From contig CP090852.1 of assembly GCA_041879415.1 (NCBI GenBank), forward strand, positions 124,001 to 188,000: DNA of 64,000 nucleotides, read 5' to 3'. A model generated the notes under the pieces. It had not been told where the DNA came from. It saw nothing but the letters and a program-made list of their open reading frames with translations, and did no database searches. Positions 62,397 to 64,000 of the stretch are shown in pieces. This stretch comes from Vibrio chagasii. GTDB lineage: Bacteria; Pseudomonadota; Gammaproteobacteria; Enterobacterales; Vibrionaceae. The translations under genes were made by a program, and so were the position numbers. Every line of letters begins with the position of its first letter. The stretch's first letter is position 1.

Positions 62397-64000
62397 CTAG
62401 CAAGTCGCGCTTTCAATTTGGTGGAATAGTTTCTCTTTTCTTACGGGCTTCGCAACGTAACCATCCATTCCCGAATCAAAGCACTTTTGAATATCATCGT
62501 CGATAACGCTGGCGGTTAACGCGATGATAGGAGTCTTTGTTAAGCCTAGGTTTTTCTCGTGTTCTCTAATCTCCCTGGTTGCGGTGAAACCATCCATCAC
62601 CGGCATCATGCAGTCCATTAAAATAATGTCGAAGCTGCTGTCGTTCTGATACATATCAACGGCAATCTGTCCGTTGTCCGCAATTTCAAAGGTATAACCT
62701 GCTTTCTTAAGCATGACCGACGCCACTTTTTGGTTTACACGATTGTCTTCGACCAACAGAATCTTTTCAGACTTACTTGGTACAGATTCTTCTTGAGGCT
62801 CCTCCGGCAGCGTGGTTTTTGCCGCTTGAGTTGTAGGAGTGGCATTGTGAATAGGGGTAACGGTTGAGTTGTGCGTTGGCGCTGTATTGTGTGTTGCTGG
62901 AAGCGGCATTGCTTCGACAGCCGTTAGCACTTTCTCTTTTAACATCTCGAATTTGAACGGCTTAGGCACGTAATCGTCCATACCCACATCGAAACACTTT
63001 TGAATGTCGTCATCGATAACACTGGCAGTCAATGCAATGATAGGGATGCGGCGGGTTGCTTCTGTCTCTTTCTCGATACGTCGAATGTGCCCCGTTGCCT
63101 CAAAGCCATCCATGACAGGCATCATACAATCCATCAAGATTGCTGCGTAATGAGGGTTCGCGGTAAACATATCCACGGCCTCTTGCCCATTGTTAGCGAA
63201 CTCAAACTCGAACCCACTTTTTCCAACGTGTAGACCGGCTATTTTTTGATTTATCTTGTTATCTTCGACAATCAAGATCTTATGTTGAACCTGAAGCTCG
63301 GACTGGTTTGCACTCGATAGATCAGCTAAGCCTTGTGTATCACAAAGCTCGACCGCTTTTATTAAGCGAAGGCCGAGTAGGGGTTGTGACACTTGTGCCG
63401 CGATACATTCTCCGATGTCGGCAGGGTCGCTGAGGAAGGAACGAATCAAACAAATGGTTGCGCCATTTTTATGAAGCTTATCTAGCTGATCGGCATAGTC
63501 ACTGGCTTGGAACTCATCGCTTTCCGCAAAGATAACCGTAGTCGGTTTTGTGTGTTGTTTGTTGATAATTTGATCACTAATCTCGCTCGTATTATCGGTG
63601 GTTTGCGACACTTCTAACCCATAGAGTTTTAGGTCGTTTTCGATACGCTCTGAAAGCAAGCTAGCATGCCCAAGAATATAAATGTCTGCGGAAGCTGAGC
63701 TTGGTTTCGGTAGCATTAAATCAACCGCTAACTCTAGGTCGAAATAGAAACAACTACCTTCGCCTTTCACTGAATCTAACTGTATTTGTCCGCCCATTAG
63801 TTCTACGAGCTGAGTACTGATGGCAAGTCCTAAGCCGGTACCACCAAACTGACGAGTCGTTGAGTCATCTTCTTGCGCAAAAGGTTCGAATATCTGTTTT
63901 TGCTGCTGCTTATCGATACCAATACCCGTATCTCGCACTGCAAAGCGCACTGTAACCTTGTCATCGGATTGTTGGAGAGTGTTGATTGAGAGGGTAACGC
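62397..64000 (-). CDS. Hybrid histidine kinase, C-terminal part (runs off the right edge)
   Basis: The frame is open to the window end, so the N-terminus is missing. The visible part of about 534 residues has the end of the HATPase domain (VRDTGIGIDKQQQKQIF, FGGTGLGLAIS), a diverged receiver-like stretch (about 95-195 residues in), and two receiver domains with phosphoacceptor Asp in AAILMDCMMPVMDG and IILMDCMMPVMDG. The two receivers are near-repeats (both contain IIALTASVIDDDIQKCFD). Such tandem receivers are typical of multi-step phosphorelay kinases. It heads, or at least precedes, the PstS-like and porin genes. Confidence 0.9.
   Translation of the reverse strand, partial: VTLSINTLQQSDDKVTVRFAVRDTGIGIDKQQQKQIFEPFAQEDDSTTRQFGGTGLGLAISTQLVELMGGQIQLDSVKGEGSCFYFDLELAVDLMLPKPSSASADIYILGHASLLSERIENDLKLYGLEVSQTTDNTSEISDQIINKQHTKPTTVIFAESDEFQASDYADQLDKLHKNGATICLIRSFLSDPADIGECIAAQVSQPLLGLRLIKAVELCDTQGLADLSSANQSELQVQHKILIVEDNKINQKIAGLHVGKSGFEFEFANNGQEAVDMFTANPHYAAILMDCMMPVMDGFEATGHIRRIEKETEATRRIPIIALTASVIDDDIQKCFDVGMDDYVPKPFKFEMLKEKVLTAVEAMPLPATHNTAPTHNSTVTPIHNATPTTQAAKTTLPEEPQEESVPSKSEKILLVEDNRVNQKVASVMLKKAGYTFEIADNGQIAVDMYQNDSSFDIILMDCMMPVMDGFTATREIREHEKNLGLTKTPIIALTASVIDDDIQKCFDSGMDGYVAKPVRKEKLFHQIESATC

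Noticed and set aside
1..64000. CRISPR arrays, tRNA/rRNA genes, insertion sequences, prophage or integron features
   Set aside because: Read for spaced direct repeats, transposase or integrase motifs and tRNA-like cloverleafs; none could be supported.

Overview
The window looks like a piece of a Vibrionaceae chromosome, most likely Vibrio. The evidence is a LuxP-type periplasmic receptor, a DUF2860 outer-membrane protein, a pair resembling NspS/MbaA, several c-di-GMP enzymes, E. coli-like families (YgjV, YhhY, YafP, DUF2057) and moderate GC content. I saw no rRNA, tRNA, CRISPR array, insertion sequence or phage gene. All calls were made by reading the sequence, without database searches.

Layout. 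0.2-7 kb: a BCCT osmolyte transporter, an uncharacterised translationally coupled gene pair, a proline-iminopeptidase-type hydrolase and two small reading frames flanked by terminators. 7.2-11.9 kb: a minus-strand respiratory operon, cytochrome c-ccoN-ccoO-ccoP, with no ccoQ and a ccoP carrying five haem motifs instead of two. 12.2-17.5 kb: signalling genes, namely a YedY-like periplasmic protein with a degenerate GGDEF membrane protein, and a polyamine-binding-type protein with a GGDEF/EAL protein. 17.9-26.8 kb: small housekeeping and accessory genes (PhzF, YgjV, cupin, two GNATs, small membrane proteins, FAS1, DUF2860, GAF-LuxR and Crp-family regulators, DUF2057). 26.9-30.8 kb: a dihaem peroxidase, a hybrid histidine kinase and a membrane protein.

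31.1-55.1 kb is the most interesting part. Two divergent formylglycine-type sulfatases are followed by an octahaem cytochrome with HEAT/TPR repeats. Then come a MoxR-DUF58-DUF4381-VWA-VWA/TPR-BatD operon and a LysR regulator. After a signalling island come a PafA-like phosphatase, a cysteine-free FGE-fold lipoprotein, an anaerobic sulfatase-maturating radical SAM enzyme and a haem-free HEAT/TPR paralogue of the octahaem protein's C-terminal half. A 12-base motif, TTTATAACCAAT, recurs in three of the intergenic regions, and a related dyad occurs in a fourth. This suggests one regulon, possibly run by the LysR protein. The signalling island (45.0-49.8 kb) holds a periplasmic binding protein/GGDEF-EAL pair divergent from a LuxP paralogue with two changed ligand-pocket positions.

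55.2-64 kb: gamma-glutamyltransferase, a chemoreceptor, two convergent paralogous pairs of porin plus small PstS-like protein, and a hybrid histidine kinase that runs off the right edge.

Taken together, the window is rich in periplasmic sensing (binding proteins feeding c-di-GMP enzymes or kinases), c-type cytochromes, and a sulfatase system with its own maturation enzyme.
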